DNA from: Sodalis ligni
GTDB taxonomy: Bacteria > Pseudomonadota > Gammaproteobacteria > Enterobacterales > Enterobacteriaceae
Assembly (NCBI RefSeq): GCF_016865525.2
Contig: NZ_CP075169.1
Span: 4,526,337 to 4,590,336 of the forward strand
Length of the DNA: 64,000 nt
Direction: 5' to 3'
Shown here: piece by piece, positions 41,330 to 50,310 of the stretch
Layout: each line of letters begins with the position of its first letter
Numbering within the stretch: position 1 is the first letter of the stretch
The notes under the pieces: model-generated
Told to the model about the DNA's origin: nothing
The model's input: the letters and a program-made list of their open reading frames with translations, nothing else
The model's database searches: none
Made by a program: the position numbers and the translations under genes

Positions 41330-42186
41330 TTTCTCACTCTGCAGACTTTGCGCAAGGTAATAAAGATCGCGACCGGTTAAAGGATCATTGTTCCGGACAT
41401 TGCCATGGTTAATGGAATATGCCGCCGTGAAATAATGATTAAGATATTTTTAGAGGTATCCCCTGGAGACCCTGATAGGCCGCTGGTGAATGGATTGACC
41501 GATCAATGTTATTCATCATATTGAGTACCTATCTTATTTCCAGGCATTGTATATTTTGATCGCAGCGTATAAAACGATGGCCAAATAAACCTTATTCAAG
41601 GAATGACTATAATGGCAGAAATATTAATTAAAATAGATTTATCCAGGTTTTTCTTTGTTAAAGATATCAATAATACAATATAAATACATTCTTATATAGA
41701 ATTACATATCGTGTTTTTCTGAATACACTGAATTGATATAAAATATATCATCACTGACTGATTATAGAATTCAAAGACATTTATTGTTAAAGAGATATTT
41801 CCAAGAAAAATCTCGAAAAGCGATTTTTACGTGCTTTTGAACTTCAATATTACATATCCATGGCGATAATTTATTACCCCGAAATATAACAAACCCGTCG
41901 GCAAAATTATTACATTGGCGAAAGGCTGTTTCACCGGCCGGCTCATAATAAACGTCTCGGCGGCTATCGCAACGTTGATTCTTACGCATCCCTTCAGGCT
42001 TGGTTTACCGCCACAGTCAAGGGATTTGTACAGCGGTATGGGAAAATTCGGTCTTGAATAACTCTTTCAGTTATTTTGAACATATTAGCCAAAAATTTTT
42101 CTGGACTATTTTATTAATGCTCGTTAATATTAGTTCATCGAAAGCAAAAAGCTTTCACCCTTACAACGAGAACACAGGATACCATC
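41330..42186. other. A/T-rich 857-base intergenic region
   Basis: No convincing gene; a 72-residue minus-strand frame at 41771-41989 lacks any support. The DNA is strikingly A/T-rich compared with both sides, and contains many TATAAT-like and TTGATA-like elements, so it probably holds the promoter of the giant gene and that of the small secreted peptide. Low GC upstream of a large virulence-type gene is often a site for H-NS silencing, which is inference. Confidence 0.55.
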
Positions 42187-42333
42187 ATGAAAAAGACAAT
42201 CGCAGCACTCGCACTCATCGCCGCCATGGTCGCACCGGCAGTCTCGATGGCCGCCCAGAACGATTATCAGGATTATGCCCATACCTACCCGGTAAGCCAG
42301 GGCAATGCCCATCATGTTAACACCGCTGAATAA
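42187..42333 (+). CDS. Small secreted peptide (48 residues)
   Basis: MKKTIAALALIAAMVAPAVS is a textbook Sec signal peptide with cleavage predicted after SMA (about residue 22-23), leaving a mature peptide of about 25 residues, AQNDYQDYAHTYPVSQGNAH and HVNTAE. The ribosome site is AGGATACC before ATG, and a strong terminator follows 38 bases after the stop. The mature part is rich in Tyr, His and Asn; no family recognised. Below the length most gene finders keep. Confidence 0.72.
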   Translation: MKKTIAALALIAAMVAPAVSMAAQNDYQDYAHTYPVSQGNAHHVNTAE

Positions 42334-42370
42334 CAGCCCGGCTAACTGATACAAAAATTTTCATCATAAC

Positions 42371-42412
42371 GCCCCTCCCTGGAGCATCGCTACTGGGGAG
42401 GGGCTTTTATTT
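42371..42412 (+). terminator. Rho-independent terminator after the secreted peptide gene
   Basis: GCCCCTCCC and GGGAGGGGC form a 9-bp GC stem followed by TTTTATTT. It ends the monocistronic small gene and separates it from the minus-strand gene that follows. Confidence 0.9.
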
Positions 42413-42434
42413 GCAGGTAAGCAGTAATTCACGC

Positions 42435-42662
42435 TCAAAAAAGACTGACCTCCATTCTTTTTTCACTTGAATACCCCTCGCTCAACAGTTGGTACTTCGC
42501 CAGCGCTTCACGGCTGTTTTTTGCCAGAACGTGCAAATGTGAAATGGCGAAACTCTGGCATAATGCCGCACGTATAATTTCTCCGGCGTCCGGATCGTCC
42601 AAAGACTGCGGGGTTACCACTTCCCCTTTCAGTAAAAAGATAAAGCGTTGTTTTGACATCAT
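42435..42662 (-). CDS. Small hypothetical protein
   Basis: 75 residues from the paired ATG at 42662, preceded by AGGAG. KQRFIFLLKGEVVTPQSLDD, then EIIRAALCQSFAISHLHVLA and REALAKYQLLSEGYSSEKRM. It looks like a compact alpha/beta protein, but I cannot name its family. Alone between the terminator and the LysR gene on the other strand. Confidence 0.6.
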   Translation of the reverse strand: MMSKQRFIFLLKGEVVTPQSLDDPDAGEIIRAALCQSFAISHLHVLAKNSREALAKYQLLSEGYSSEKRMEVSLF

Positions 42663-42804
42663 GATCTCCTGAGTAAACCCCGGTAGTAACCAGTGCGGGA
42701 CGTGATGGTTATCACATGTGCGCGCCCTGAGGCCCATAAAGAGTAGATAGCAAAAAGCGATTTAAATATAATCACTTATTCTCTTCTTTCGATAACCAAT
42801 TGGA

Positions 42805-43695
42805 ATGGATACTCTGCTCTTGCGTGCCTTTGTCCTGTTGGCGGAGACACAAAACTATCGTGAGGCGTCGCAACGGCTTTTCATTACCCAGCCTGCGCTG
42901 TCAAAAAAGATCAAACTGCTGGAAAACGAGCTGGGCCTGACCCTGTTTGTCCGGGGAAGACACGGCGCTCAACTGACCCATGCTGGAGTGCTGCTGCTGG
43001 AGAAAGCGCGTGAACTGGTGGAGCAAGGGGAAGCGTTGCGGCATTATGCTCTCGATATTGCGAAAGGGACCAAGGGAAATCTGGCCATCGGTTTTGGCAT
43101 TTCCGGCATTAAAATCGCGCCGGACTGGGTGGCGCGCTTTCGCCGGGCCTATCCGGATGTCATCGTCAGCCTGGAGGATATTTCTTCCACCCAACAGACC
43201 GCCCAACTGTTATCCGGCCAGCTGCAATTGGCTTTTATGCGCATGCCGGTGGAACCGCCGCTTACCGGACTTAAACTTATTTCCGAATCACTGGTGCTGG
43301 CGGTGAAGAAAAAAACGGTACCGGCAACCACCGACCTCCAGGACTATCAGCTCATTGCTTCGCAGCCCTTTATCCAACTGTCTGCGGAAAAAGGACCGGG
43401 CCTGTTCCGGCAAATAGAACTGTTTCTGGAATTTAACCACATCGTTCCAAATATCGTGCAGCGGACGCGGGACCTGCAAACCATGCTGGCCTTGGTGGTC
43501 GCCGGTGTAGGCGTAGCCGTCGTGCCGGAAAGTACGGTTTATATTGCCCCCGAAGGCATAGATATGATCCCGCTGCGGGGCCCTTATGCCCATTGGGACG
43601 TGGGAATGTTTTGGAACCCCGCCCTGGCGGATCCGCTGCGGGATCTCTTTATCGCCATGGTGCAGAGTGCCAATGAAGGCGACCCGGCGGCATGA
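42805..43695 (+). CDS. LysR-family transcriptional regulator
   Basis: 296 residues. The N-terminal winged helix has RAFVLLAETQNYREASQRLF then ITQPALSKKIKLLENELGLT, followed by the type-2 periplasmic-binding-like sensor (about 90-290, GNLAIGFGISGIKIAPDWVA). Same strand and 240 bases ahead of the GntP-family permease, which it may regulate. Cognate ligand unknown. Confidence 0.92.
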   Translation: MDTLLLRAFVLLAETQNYREASQRLFITQPALSKKIKLLENELGLTLFVRGRHGAQLTHAGVLLLEKARELVEQGEALRHYALDIAKGTKGNLAIGFGISGIKIAPDWVARFRRAYPDVIVSLEDISSTQQTAQLLSGQLQLAFMRMPVEPPLTGLKLISESLVLAVKKKTVPATTDLQDYQLIASQPFIQLSAEKGPGLFRQIELFLEFNHIVPNIVQRTRDLQTMLALVVAGVGVAVVPESTVYIAPEGIDMIPLRGPYAHWDVGMFWNPALADPLRDLFIAMVQSANEGDPAA

Positions 43696-43776
43696 CGGCT
43701 GTGTTTACCTTCGCCCTTGATAAACACTTCAACGAGATTAATTTATCTCAAACCCTGGTTAGGCTTCGATGGTGAA

Positions 43777-43802
43777 AATTCTGTGATCAATTTCACAGAA
43801 TT
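43777..43802 (+). promoter_or_regulatory. Perfect CRP-cAMP binding site upstream of the permease
   Basis: TGTGATCAATTTCACA at 43782-43797 matches the TGTGA-N6-TCACA consensus exactly, and the dyad extends to 10 bases per arm (AATTCTGTGA and TCACAGAATT). It lies 134 bases before the permease ATG at 43936, so a CRP-activated promoter is expected downstream of it near 43,820-43,860 (TAGTATGGTAGTAT). Confidence 0.9.
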
Positions 43803-43935
43803 CAACGTCTTTAACATAGTATGGTAGTATGGAGAGTAAATGAGGATCATTATCAGATAACATCTCGTTAAGGAAATTTTGAGGCCATGCTGAGAATTAG
43901 ATCATATCCATAGTGTTTATAATAAGGTCAAGAGT

Positions 43936-45270
43936 ATGGCGCATATAATGCCTTTATTGTGGGTTTTAGTCGGGATAGCGGTGTTGGTAATATTGATTGT
44001 TAAAGTCAAAATGCACACTATTTTGGCGTTAATGGTCTCGGCAATTTTTCTTGCATTTGCCGAAGGAATGCCCATCGATAAAATAGTCGCCACGATACAA
44101 ATGGGGCTAAGCAGTATTTTAGGCACGCTAACCCTGATTGTTATTTTTGGCGCCGTGATCGGTAAATTAATGACGGAATCCGGTGCATCGCAGCAGATTT
44201 CCGATACTATTATCAACCTGCTGGGCGTGCGCTACCTGCAATATGCATTGTTGATCATCGGTACTATTTTCGGCATGGCCATGTTTTATGAGGTGGCGTT
44301 TTTGATTACCGCGCCGCTGGTGATAAGCATAGCGAAAAAAGCCAATATTCCCTATATGAGATTAATTGTGCCTTTGGTGGCCGGCGCAACCATGGGGCAC
44401 AGCATTTTTCCGCCGCAGCCGGGACCTATGGCGTTAACCACCGCGTTTCATGCCAATATCTCGCTGGTCTATATCTTTGGCCTGATAGTTATCATTCCCT
44501 CCATAATCTGTTCCGGCATCATATTGACAAAATTCATTCCGGGCATCGATAAAATGCCGCTGGGTGACATTATGGCGCCCCCCGAGTTCAAACCCGCCAA
44601 CGAGCTGCCGGGGTTCGGCATCAGTTTATTGGTGCCGTTGCTGCCTGCTATCTTGATGATTTTCTCGTCAATCATCCGGCTGATAGTGGATAAAGACAGC
44701 GAGCTGTTCAAGGTGGCAGCCTTTCTCGGCAGCGCCGAAATCAGCATGCTGATTGCCGTGCTGGTAGGCATTTTCGCACTGGGCGTTTTAAGGGGAAAAA
44801 GCGGCCAGCAGATTACGGACACCTTAAGCGTCGCCATCTCCGGCGTATCAAACGTGTTATTGGTCATTGCCGCCGGCGGCATCATGAAAGAAGTGATTAT
44901 CAACACCGGCGTCGGCAACGCCATTGTCAGCATGGTGGGGAATATTCCGGTTTCGCCGCTGATTCTGGCATGGCTCATTACCGTCATTATACGTATCCTG
45001 ACCGGGCAAGGCGCCGTAGCCGCCATCACCGCCGCGGGCATTGTGGCGCCCATGATTGATGCTTTCCACGTCAATCCGGTCTTGATGGTATTGGTGTGCG
45101 CGGTGGGCAGCAATACCATGACATTGATGTATGACGGCGGGTTTCTTTTATTTCAGCAGTCATTCAAGATTTCCATGAAAGACACCTTTAAAACCTGGGG
45201 ATTATTGGAGCTGGTAAATTCTCTGGTGGGGCTGGCGGTGGTGATGCTACTGAGCCTGTTTGTCCACTGA
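43936..45270 (+). CDS. GntP-family gluconate/sugar-acid permease
   Basis: 444 residues with 12 or so hydrophobic segments. Family blocks include MHTILALMVSAIFLAFAEGM, FGAVIGKLMTESGASQQISD, AFLITAPLVISIAKKANIPY and GHSIFPPQPGPMALTTAFHA, and the C-terminal GSNTMTLMYDGGFLLFQQSF. It should import a gluconate-like sugar acid or D-serine type substrate in symport with H+. No kinase or dehydratase gene is adjacent, so the substrate cannot be read from context. CRP control is indicated. Confidence 0.92.
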   Translation: MAHIMPLLWVLVGIAVLVILIVKVKMHTILALMVSAIFLAFAEGMPIDKIVATIQMGLSSILGTLTLIVIFGAVIGKLMTESGASQQISDTIINLLGVRYLQYALLIIGTIFGMAMFYEVAFLITAPLVISIAKKANIPYMRLIVPLVAGATMGHSIFPPQPGPMALTTAFHANISLVYIFGLIVIIPSIICSGIILTKFIPGIDKMPLGDIMAPPEFKPANELPGFGISLLVPLLPAILMIFSSIIRLIVDKDSELFKVAAFLGSAEISMLIAVLVGIFALGVLRGKSGQQITDTLSVAISGVSNVLLVIAAGGIMKEVIINTGVGNAIVSMVGNIPVSPLILAWLITVIIRILTGQGAVAAITAAGIVAPMIDAFHVNPVLMVLVCAVGSNTMTLMYDGGFLLFQQSFKISMKDTFKTWGLLELVNSLVGLAVVMLLSLFVH

Positions 45271-45349
45271 ACACCAGCGGACCTAGCAGACCTTCGGCCA
45301 CGACAAAGTCTCCCGGTTTATGACGTCGGTTATCATAGCCACATACGAT

Positions 45350-45367
45350 GGCGGGACGTGTCCCGCC
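45350..45367. terminator. Stem-loop between convergent genes
   Basis: GGCGGGAC, GT, GTCCCGCC: a strong 8-bp stem between the permease stop and the stop of the minus-strand LysR gene. The T-run is missing on both sides, so it may act bidirectionally as an mRNA 3' stabiliser. Confidence 0.5.
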
Positions 45368-45388
45368 CTAGCATGGTGCGGTAATAGC

Positions 45389-46297
45389 TTACCCGTCCCA
45401 GGGAGGACTTGGCTGGAAGGCGTCCACAAGAAAATTGATCATGACGCGGGTCTTGGCCGGGAACGCATTGCGGGTTGAGTAAACCAGATGTATACCGCCC
45501 AGATCCGCAGGCTCCGCATCCAGATTAGCGCTTTCAAGTTCGCCGCGGGCAATCGCGCCGGCAACAATGAATTCCGGTTCATAAATGATCCCCAGCCCGG
45601 CGACGGCCGCCGCCAGCAGCGCATCCCCATTGTTCGCCCATAAGTTTCCCTTTATCGCGATTTTTTTGTCGCGCTTAGCGCCAAAAAACCACTCATCGGT
45701 ATGGGCAGCGGCGGAAATCGTCGAACCAAGACAGTTATACCGGCGCAGTTCAGCAATCCGCTCCGGCCAGCCGTAACGCCGCCAATACGCGGGCGCGGCG
45801 CACACCACCATCGAGCAATCGGCCAGCTTGCGCGACACTAAGCGATTGTCTTTCAGCGGTCCGACCCGGATGGTCAAATCCCAGCCTTCATCGATAAGAT
45901 CCACGATACGATCGTTTAATCCCAGCTCCACCGTGACGTTAGGGTGTTGATGGGAAAAGGCCGTAATCAATGGCGCAATATAACGGCTGCCAAAAGACAA
46001 TGGCGCGTTGAGTCTCAATACGCCGCTGGCATCGACCCGCTGGGAAGCCAGTAGATTTTCAACGTCATCCAGCTCCGGCAACAGCCGGTTTACCACCTGA
46101 AGGTACTGCTGCCCCGCCTCGGTCAGACTTAGCTTACGCGTACTCCGCTGGAATAACCTTGCCCCCAGGCGCGTCTCCAGCGCATCAAGATGCTTGGTGG
46201 CCATGGCCGGCGACAAGCCGAGCTGCCGCGCCGCGCCGGATATACTGCCGACACGCGCGGAACGAGAGAAAACCTGCATTCCGGTGATGCGATCAAG
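45389..46297 (-). CDS. LysR-family regulator (CrgA/YafC-like)
   Basis: 302 residues from ATG at 46297 (an upstream ATG at 46351 would add 18 residues). DRITGMQVFSRSARVGSISG, LGLSPAMATKHLDALETRLG and FQRSTRKLSLTEAGQQYLQ are the DNA-binding part; DLTIRVGPLKDNRLVSRKLA lies in the sensor domain. Divergent from the oxidoreductase remnant, which it once may have controlled. Confidence 0.9.
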   Translation of the reverse strand, partial: LDRITGMQVFSRSARVGSISGAARQLGLSPAMATKHLDALETRLGARLFQRSTRKLSLTEAGQQYLQVVNRLLPELDDVENLLASQRVDASGVLRLNAPLSFGSRYIAPLITAFSHQHPNVTVELGLNDRIVDLIDEGWDLTIRVGPLKDNRLVSRKLADCSMVVCAAPAYWRRYGWPERIAELRRYNCLGSTISAAAHTDEWFFGAKRDKKIAIKGNLWANNGDALLAAAVAGLGIIYEPEFIVAGAIARGELESANLDAEPADLGGIHLVYSTRNAFPAKTRVMINFLVDAFQPSPPWDG

Positions 46298-46349
46298 CAT
46301 TGATTTCTCACTGAGAGTAAGAGCTGAATTTATTAATGAGCAGATTATC

Positions 46350-46744
46350 ATGCCGTCAGGAGAAATATATTATCGATCTGACTTTCAACGCCATGAACCG
46401 TCGGGAAAGATCATGGTTGCGGCCAGCATAAATCCGCCGGATCTAAAACTCATCTCCGGCCGGATGTTTGCTGTCTTTCCGCTGAGATTCGCCCAGGCGC
46501 CATCCTGCTGACATTGACCGATTGGACATTGATGGATAACGGCGCAATCTGTGGCGCTTTTGTCCAGCTCACCACTAGCGCCGCGTTGCTCGGAAATATT
46601 GCGCAATTGGTTTACGCCGGACAGCTGCGGGTGATTACGGATAGCGCCTATCCGTTGGCGCAGGCGCGCAACGCGCTGGGAAAGGTCGCTTTTGGCCATG
46701 GGGCGGGTAAGGTCCTGGTATCGGTCCAGTCCGCGGGCCGATAA
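46350..46744 (+). pseudogene. Quinone oxidoreductase/zinc-type dehydrogenase with internal deletion
   Basis: The 5' piece contains VAASINPPDLKLISGRM, the N-terminal substrate-domain pattern of quinone oxidoreductases. After a frame change, a 3' piece (46514-46744) holds SAALLGNIAQLVYAGQLRVI followed by PLAQARNALGKVAFGHGAGK, the family C-terminus. The Rossmann NADPH-binding centre (about 200 residues) is gone. Two ends remain of a gene formerly divergent to the LysR regulator. Confidence 0.78.
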
Positions 46745-46784
46745 GCCGCTATACCCAGACTTTCATTACCTCCAGGAGATCAGT

Positions 46785-47990
46785 ATGAAATTTTTATTTG
46801 AAAACGAATCTTTTTCCTTCGAGACACTACGCACGGCGGGATTCGCCAATTATGGCGGCGCGGATCTCGGAGAGGTCATCGTGACGGCGCGCGCCATTCC
46901 CGAGGGGGACGAAACGGCCTGGCTGGAACAGTGGGAAGCCACCGCCAATCGTGTGGCCGCCATCGGCGAGCGTTCCCTGGCGGCCGGGCATCGGGTGAGC
47001 GCACGGGAAGCCTTTCTGCGCGCGTCGAATTACTATCGCACCGCGGAATTTTTCAAACGGGCCGCGCCCATCGGTGATGCCGATGTGGCGCGACTGTCCG
47101 GCCGCATGACCCAAACGTTTATTCAGGCGGCGCAGCTGCTCGATACGCCTTTTGAACTCGTTGATATCCCGTATGAAAACACCACGTTACCAGGCTACCT
47201 GTTCCTGGCCGATAACAGCGGTGAACCCCGCCCGACGATAATCTACAACAATGGCTTTGATTCTACCCAGGAAGAATCCTATGTTGCCATCGGCGCCGCC
47301 GCGCTGCGCCGGGGTTACAACGTTCTCGCCTTTGACGGTCCGGGTCAGGGCGCCGCGTTACGCGCCGCAAAAATCACCTTCCGCCATGACTGGGAAAACG
47401 TGTTAGGCCCGGTGATTGACTTCGCGCTGACGCGCCGAGAGATTGACCGGGACCGGATCGCCCTGTTCGGCTACAGTCTGGGAGGCTATCTGGTGGCCCG
47501 CGCCGCTGCGTTTGATCACCGCCCCGCCGCCTTGATTCTCGATGACGGCCTGCTGGATTTTCATTTTGCCTTTGAACACATGCTGCCGCCGTTCCTGCTG
47601 TCATGGATTAATGAGCGGCAAGATGAACGCGCCGATGCCGTGCTGCAACTGCTGATGTCCATAAAAACCGGCGCCCGCTGGGCAATACAAAACGGAATGT
47701 GGACCTTTGGCGCCGCGTCCCCCAGCGAGTTCGTCCGTCAGACCCGGCGTTATACGCTGGCCGGTATTGCCGGCGACATCCGGACGCCGACGCTGGTACT
47801 GAATGCTGAAAACGATCAGTTTCTCAAAGGACAGCCGCAGGCCATCTACGCGCAGCTGCAAGCGCCGAAGAAGCTGGTGACCTTCACTGAAGCCGAAGGT
47901 GCCGGAGAACATTGCCATATGGGCGCCATGTCCCTGGCCCATCAAACCATTTTTGACTGGCTGGGTGATACCCTGTCCAACCGCGGATGA
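46785..47990 (+). CDS. Alpha/beta hydrolase (dihydroxypseudooxynicotine-hydrolase/FrsA-like)
   Basis: 401 residues from ATG at 46785 (AGGAGATC upstream). An N-terminal helical cap (about 20-130, AREAFLRASNYYRTAEFFKR) precedes the hydrolase core: PTIIYNNGFDSTQEESYVAI, the nucleophile elbow GYSLGG (about 225-230), PTLVLNAENDQFLKGQPQ (acid) and GAGEHCHMGAMS with the catalytic His. The cap style is that of C-C or ester hydrolases acting on bulky substrates. Followed by an old yellow enzyme gene, 69 bases away. Confidence 0.88.
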   Translation: MKFLFENESFSFETLRTAGFANYGGADLGEVIVTARAIPEGDETAWLEQWEATANRVAAIGERSLAAGHRVSAREAFLRASNYYRTAEFFKRAAPIGDADVARLSGRMTQTFIQAAQLLDTPFELVDIPYENTTLPGYLFLADNSGEPRPTIIYNNGFDSTQEESYVAIGAAALRRGYNVLAFDGPGQGAALRAAKITFRHDWENVLGPVIDFALTRREIDRDRIALFGYSLGGYLVARAAAFDHRPAALILDDGLLDFHFAFEHMLPPFLLSWINERQDERADAVLQLLMSIKTGARWAIQNGMWTFGAASPSEFVRQTRRYTLAGIAGDIRTPTLVLNAENDQFLKGQPQAIYAQLQAPKKLVTFTEAEGAGEHCHMGAMSLAHQTIFDWLGDTLSNRG

Positions 47991-48059
47991 TAGAACGATA
48001 AGGGCCGGCATCCCTCCGGCCCCATTTCATATAATCGATTATTGATAACAGAAGAAAAA

Positions 48060-49178
48060 ATGTCCGATACTTCACTGCTGTTTACATCAACCCAAATAGG
48101 TCGCTATACCGTTCCTCATCGGGTTGTCATGGCGCCGATGACCCGCTCCCGCAGTTCACAGCCAGGGGATATTCCCAATGCCATGAACGCGCAATATTAC
48201 GCGCAGCGCGCCGGCGCGGCGTTGATCGTTACGGAAGCCACTCAAATCTCTCCGCAGGGGAAAGGCTACTCCTTTACTCCAGGCATCTACAGTCCGGCGC
48301 AGATAGCCGGATGGCAAGGCGTAACCAAGGCCGTGCATGATGCCGGTGGGCGTATTTTCTTGCAACTCTGGCACGTCGGACGCATGTCGCACCCGGATTT
48401 CCACCATGGTGAATTACCGGTGGCGCCCTCAGCAGTGCCCTTTGACGGCGCGATCTGGAAGGTCGATCCTGACACTGGGAAAGGCAGTATGGCGCCCTGT
48501 CCGATACCCAGGGCATTAACCCTGGAAGAAATCAAAAATATCGTCAATGACTACCGCCAGGCGGCGCGTAACGCCATCACCGCAGGATTTGACGGGGTGG
48601 AAGTACATGGCGCAAACGGCTACCTGGTGGATCAATTTTTACGTACCACGTCTAACAAACGCACCGATGAATACGGCGGTAGCCGGGAAAACCGGCTGCG
48701 TTTCCTGCGGGAAGTGATGGATGCGATAATTGAAGAAGTCGGGGAGGACCGCGCCGCCATCCGTCTGGCGCCCTTTCTCACCGCCCGCGGCATGGCATGC
48801 CCGGATATATTGCCCACCATCCTGGCGGCCGCTGATTACCTGCAGGGAAAAGGGATTGCCTACCTGCATCTGGTTGAGGCCGATTGGGACGATGCGCCGC
48901 AGTTTACCGAGGCGTTCCGCCAGGCCATCCGCCGATACTTTCATAATCCGATCATCGTTGCCGGCAAATATGACAAGGCCCGCGCCGAATGGATACTAAA
49001 TAAAGGCTACGCCAACCTGGTCGCTTTCGGCCGAACCTTTATCGCCAATCCGGATTTACCGCGCCGGCTGGCCGAAGGACTGCCTCTGGCCGATTTCGAT
49101 AACGAAACCCTGTTCGGCGGCGGGGCGCATGGCTATACCGATTATCCCTCCTGGAGCGAGAACGGCCGCGCCGTATAG
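48060..49178 (+). CDS. NADH:flavin oxidoreductase, old yellow enzyme family
   Basis: 372 residues from ATG at 48060. TIM-barrel flavoprotein signatures: NRVVMAPMTRSR-like start (HRVVMAPMTRSRSSQPGDIP), LIVTEATQISPQGKGYSFTP, LQLWHVGRMSH (active-site His pair), GFDGVEVHGANGYLVDQFL and TDEYGGSRENRLRFL, NLVAFGRTFIANPDLPRRL. It reduces alpha,beta-unsaturated carbonyls or nitro compounds with FMN and NAD(P)H. Probably co-transcribed with the preceding hydrolase. Confidence 0.94.
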   Translation: MSDTSLLFTSTQIGRYTVPHRVVMAPMTRSRSSQPGDIPNAMNAQYYAQRAGAALIVTEATQISPQGKGYSFTPGIYSPAQIAGWQGVTKAVHDAGGRIFLQLWHVGRMSHPDFHHGELPVAPSAVPFDGAIWKVDPDTGKGSMAPCPIPRALTLEEIKNIVNDYRQAARNAITAGFDGVEVHGANGYLVDQFLRTTSNKRTDEYGGSRENRLRFLREVMDAIIEEVGEDRAAIRLAPFLTARGMACPDILPTILAAADYLQGKGIAYLHLVEADWDDAPQFTEAFRQAIRRYFHNPIIVAGKYDKARAEWILNKGYANLVAFGRTFIANPDLPRRLAEGLPLADFDNETLFGGGAHGYTDYPSWSENGRAV

Positions 49179-49209
49179 CGGCTGGCCGGCACTCCTGCCG
49201 TGGGCACCA

Positions 49210-50193
49210 TTATCCAGGTGGAAGGCACCCCAGTCCGGCCAGTGTCTCCTCCACCGCCTGATCAAGCGGGGTATGGGGCTCGCAGCCCAGCAGCGCCGTC
49301 AGACGTCGGTTGTCCAGCCTGACCGGCCGGCGCCATAAATAGCGCATCTCCAGCAATTCCCGCAGGGTGGGCGCCAGTGGGGAAGCCAGCCGCACCAGCC
49401 CCCAGGGGAAGGTACGCAGCGCCGGTTGTCCTCCGTGGCGCGCCACAACGCGGCTTATGGCCGATGCCATTTGCATGCCGTCGGCATCCCAATGGCCGCC
49501 CATATGAAACGTGGCAAAGGGCGCGAGGGAGTTCCCGCGGTCCAGCAGCGCCGCTATGGTGTTCGCCATGTCCGGCAGAAAGCACCATTGATGGCCGACA
49601 CCGCGGTCGCCGGGCTGGTTGATACGCTTCACGGCCCGTCCCGGTGCGATCAAGCCCTGCGAGAACCAGTTATTGGCAGCCCGCGGCCCGAAGAAGTCCC
49701 CTGCCCGTACCACTATCGCCCGGGCGCCCTGCCCGGTGGCCGCATACAAGCGCCGTTCCAGTTCGACGCGGATGCCGCCCTTGCGGGTCAGCGGGTGCTG
49801 CGGGGCATCTTCATCCAGCAGCGGAAAGGCATCCGGGCCATAGTTGTAAACCGTGCCCGGCAGCACGATGGTGGCGCGCTCAGCGATGGCGGCGGCAATG
49901 GTATTATCGATCATCGGCAGGACCAGTTCCCCCCAGCGGCGATAGCCGGGGGGATTAACGCCGTGCACAATGACGCCGCACCCTTGGGCCGCCCGCCGTA
50001 CGTCATCGCTATTCATTGCATCGCCGCGCAGCCAGGTGATGCCGTCGTGCCCTGCCCCGGTATCCGGCGGCCGGCGATGCAGCGCCACAACCCGCCAACC
50101 GGTGTCGCGAAGCCTGCGGGCCGTTTCTCCGCCGATACCGCCGGTGGCGCCCAGCACCAGGACCTGTTTTCTCGAATTATCCGCTCTCGTCAT
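49210..50193 (-). CDS. NAD-dependent epimerase/dehydratase-family protein
   Basis: 327 residues. The nucleotide motif LGATGGIGGETARRL is near residue 14; VLPGTVYNYGPDAFPLLDED carries the Tyr of the active site; ARAIVVRAGDFFGPRAANNW and the C-terminal LEMRYLWRRPVRLDNRRLTA follow. Members act on nucleotide-sugar or small ketone substrates; the exact reaction is unknown. Convergent with the old yellow enzyme gene and divergent from the LysR gene at 50311. Confidence 0.88.
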   Translation of the reverse strand: MTRADNSRKQVLVLGATGGIGGETARRLRDTGWRVVALHRRPPDTGAGHDGITWLRGDAMNSDDVRRAAQGCGVIVHGVNPPGYRRWGELVLPMIDNTIAAAIAERATIVLPGTVYNYGPDAFPLLDEDAPQHPLTRKGGIRVELERRLYAATGQGARAIVVRAGDFFGPRAANNWFSQGLIAPGRAVKRINQPGDRGVGHQWCFLPDMANTIAALLDRGNSLAPFATFHMGGHWDADGMQMASAISRVVARHGGQPALRTFPWGLVRLASPLAPTLRELLEMRYLWRRPVRLDNRRLTALLGCEPHTPLDQAVEETLAGLGCLPPG

Positions 50194-50310
50194 TTTTCAT
50201 CTCAGTCTATTGGCCGATGGAAAGAGTCTGCCGCCGCCGGTAGCAAAAGGAAATTGTTGATGATAGCGTATCGGCTATACATTTATGTATGGTGATGGGA
50301 GCGAAGAGGT

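Noticed and set aside
41771..41989. 72-codon minus-strand frame upstream of the giant gene
   Set aside because: A/T-rich shadow with no ribosome site and no recognisable fold.
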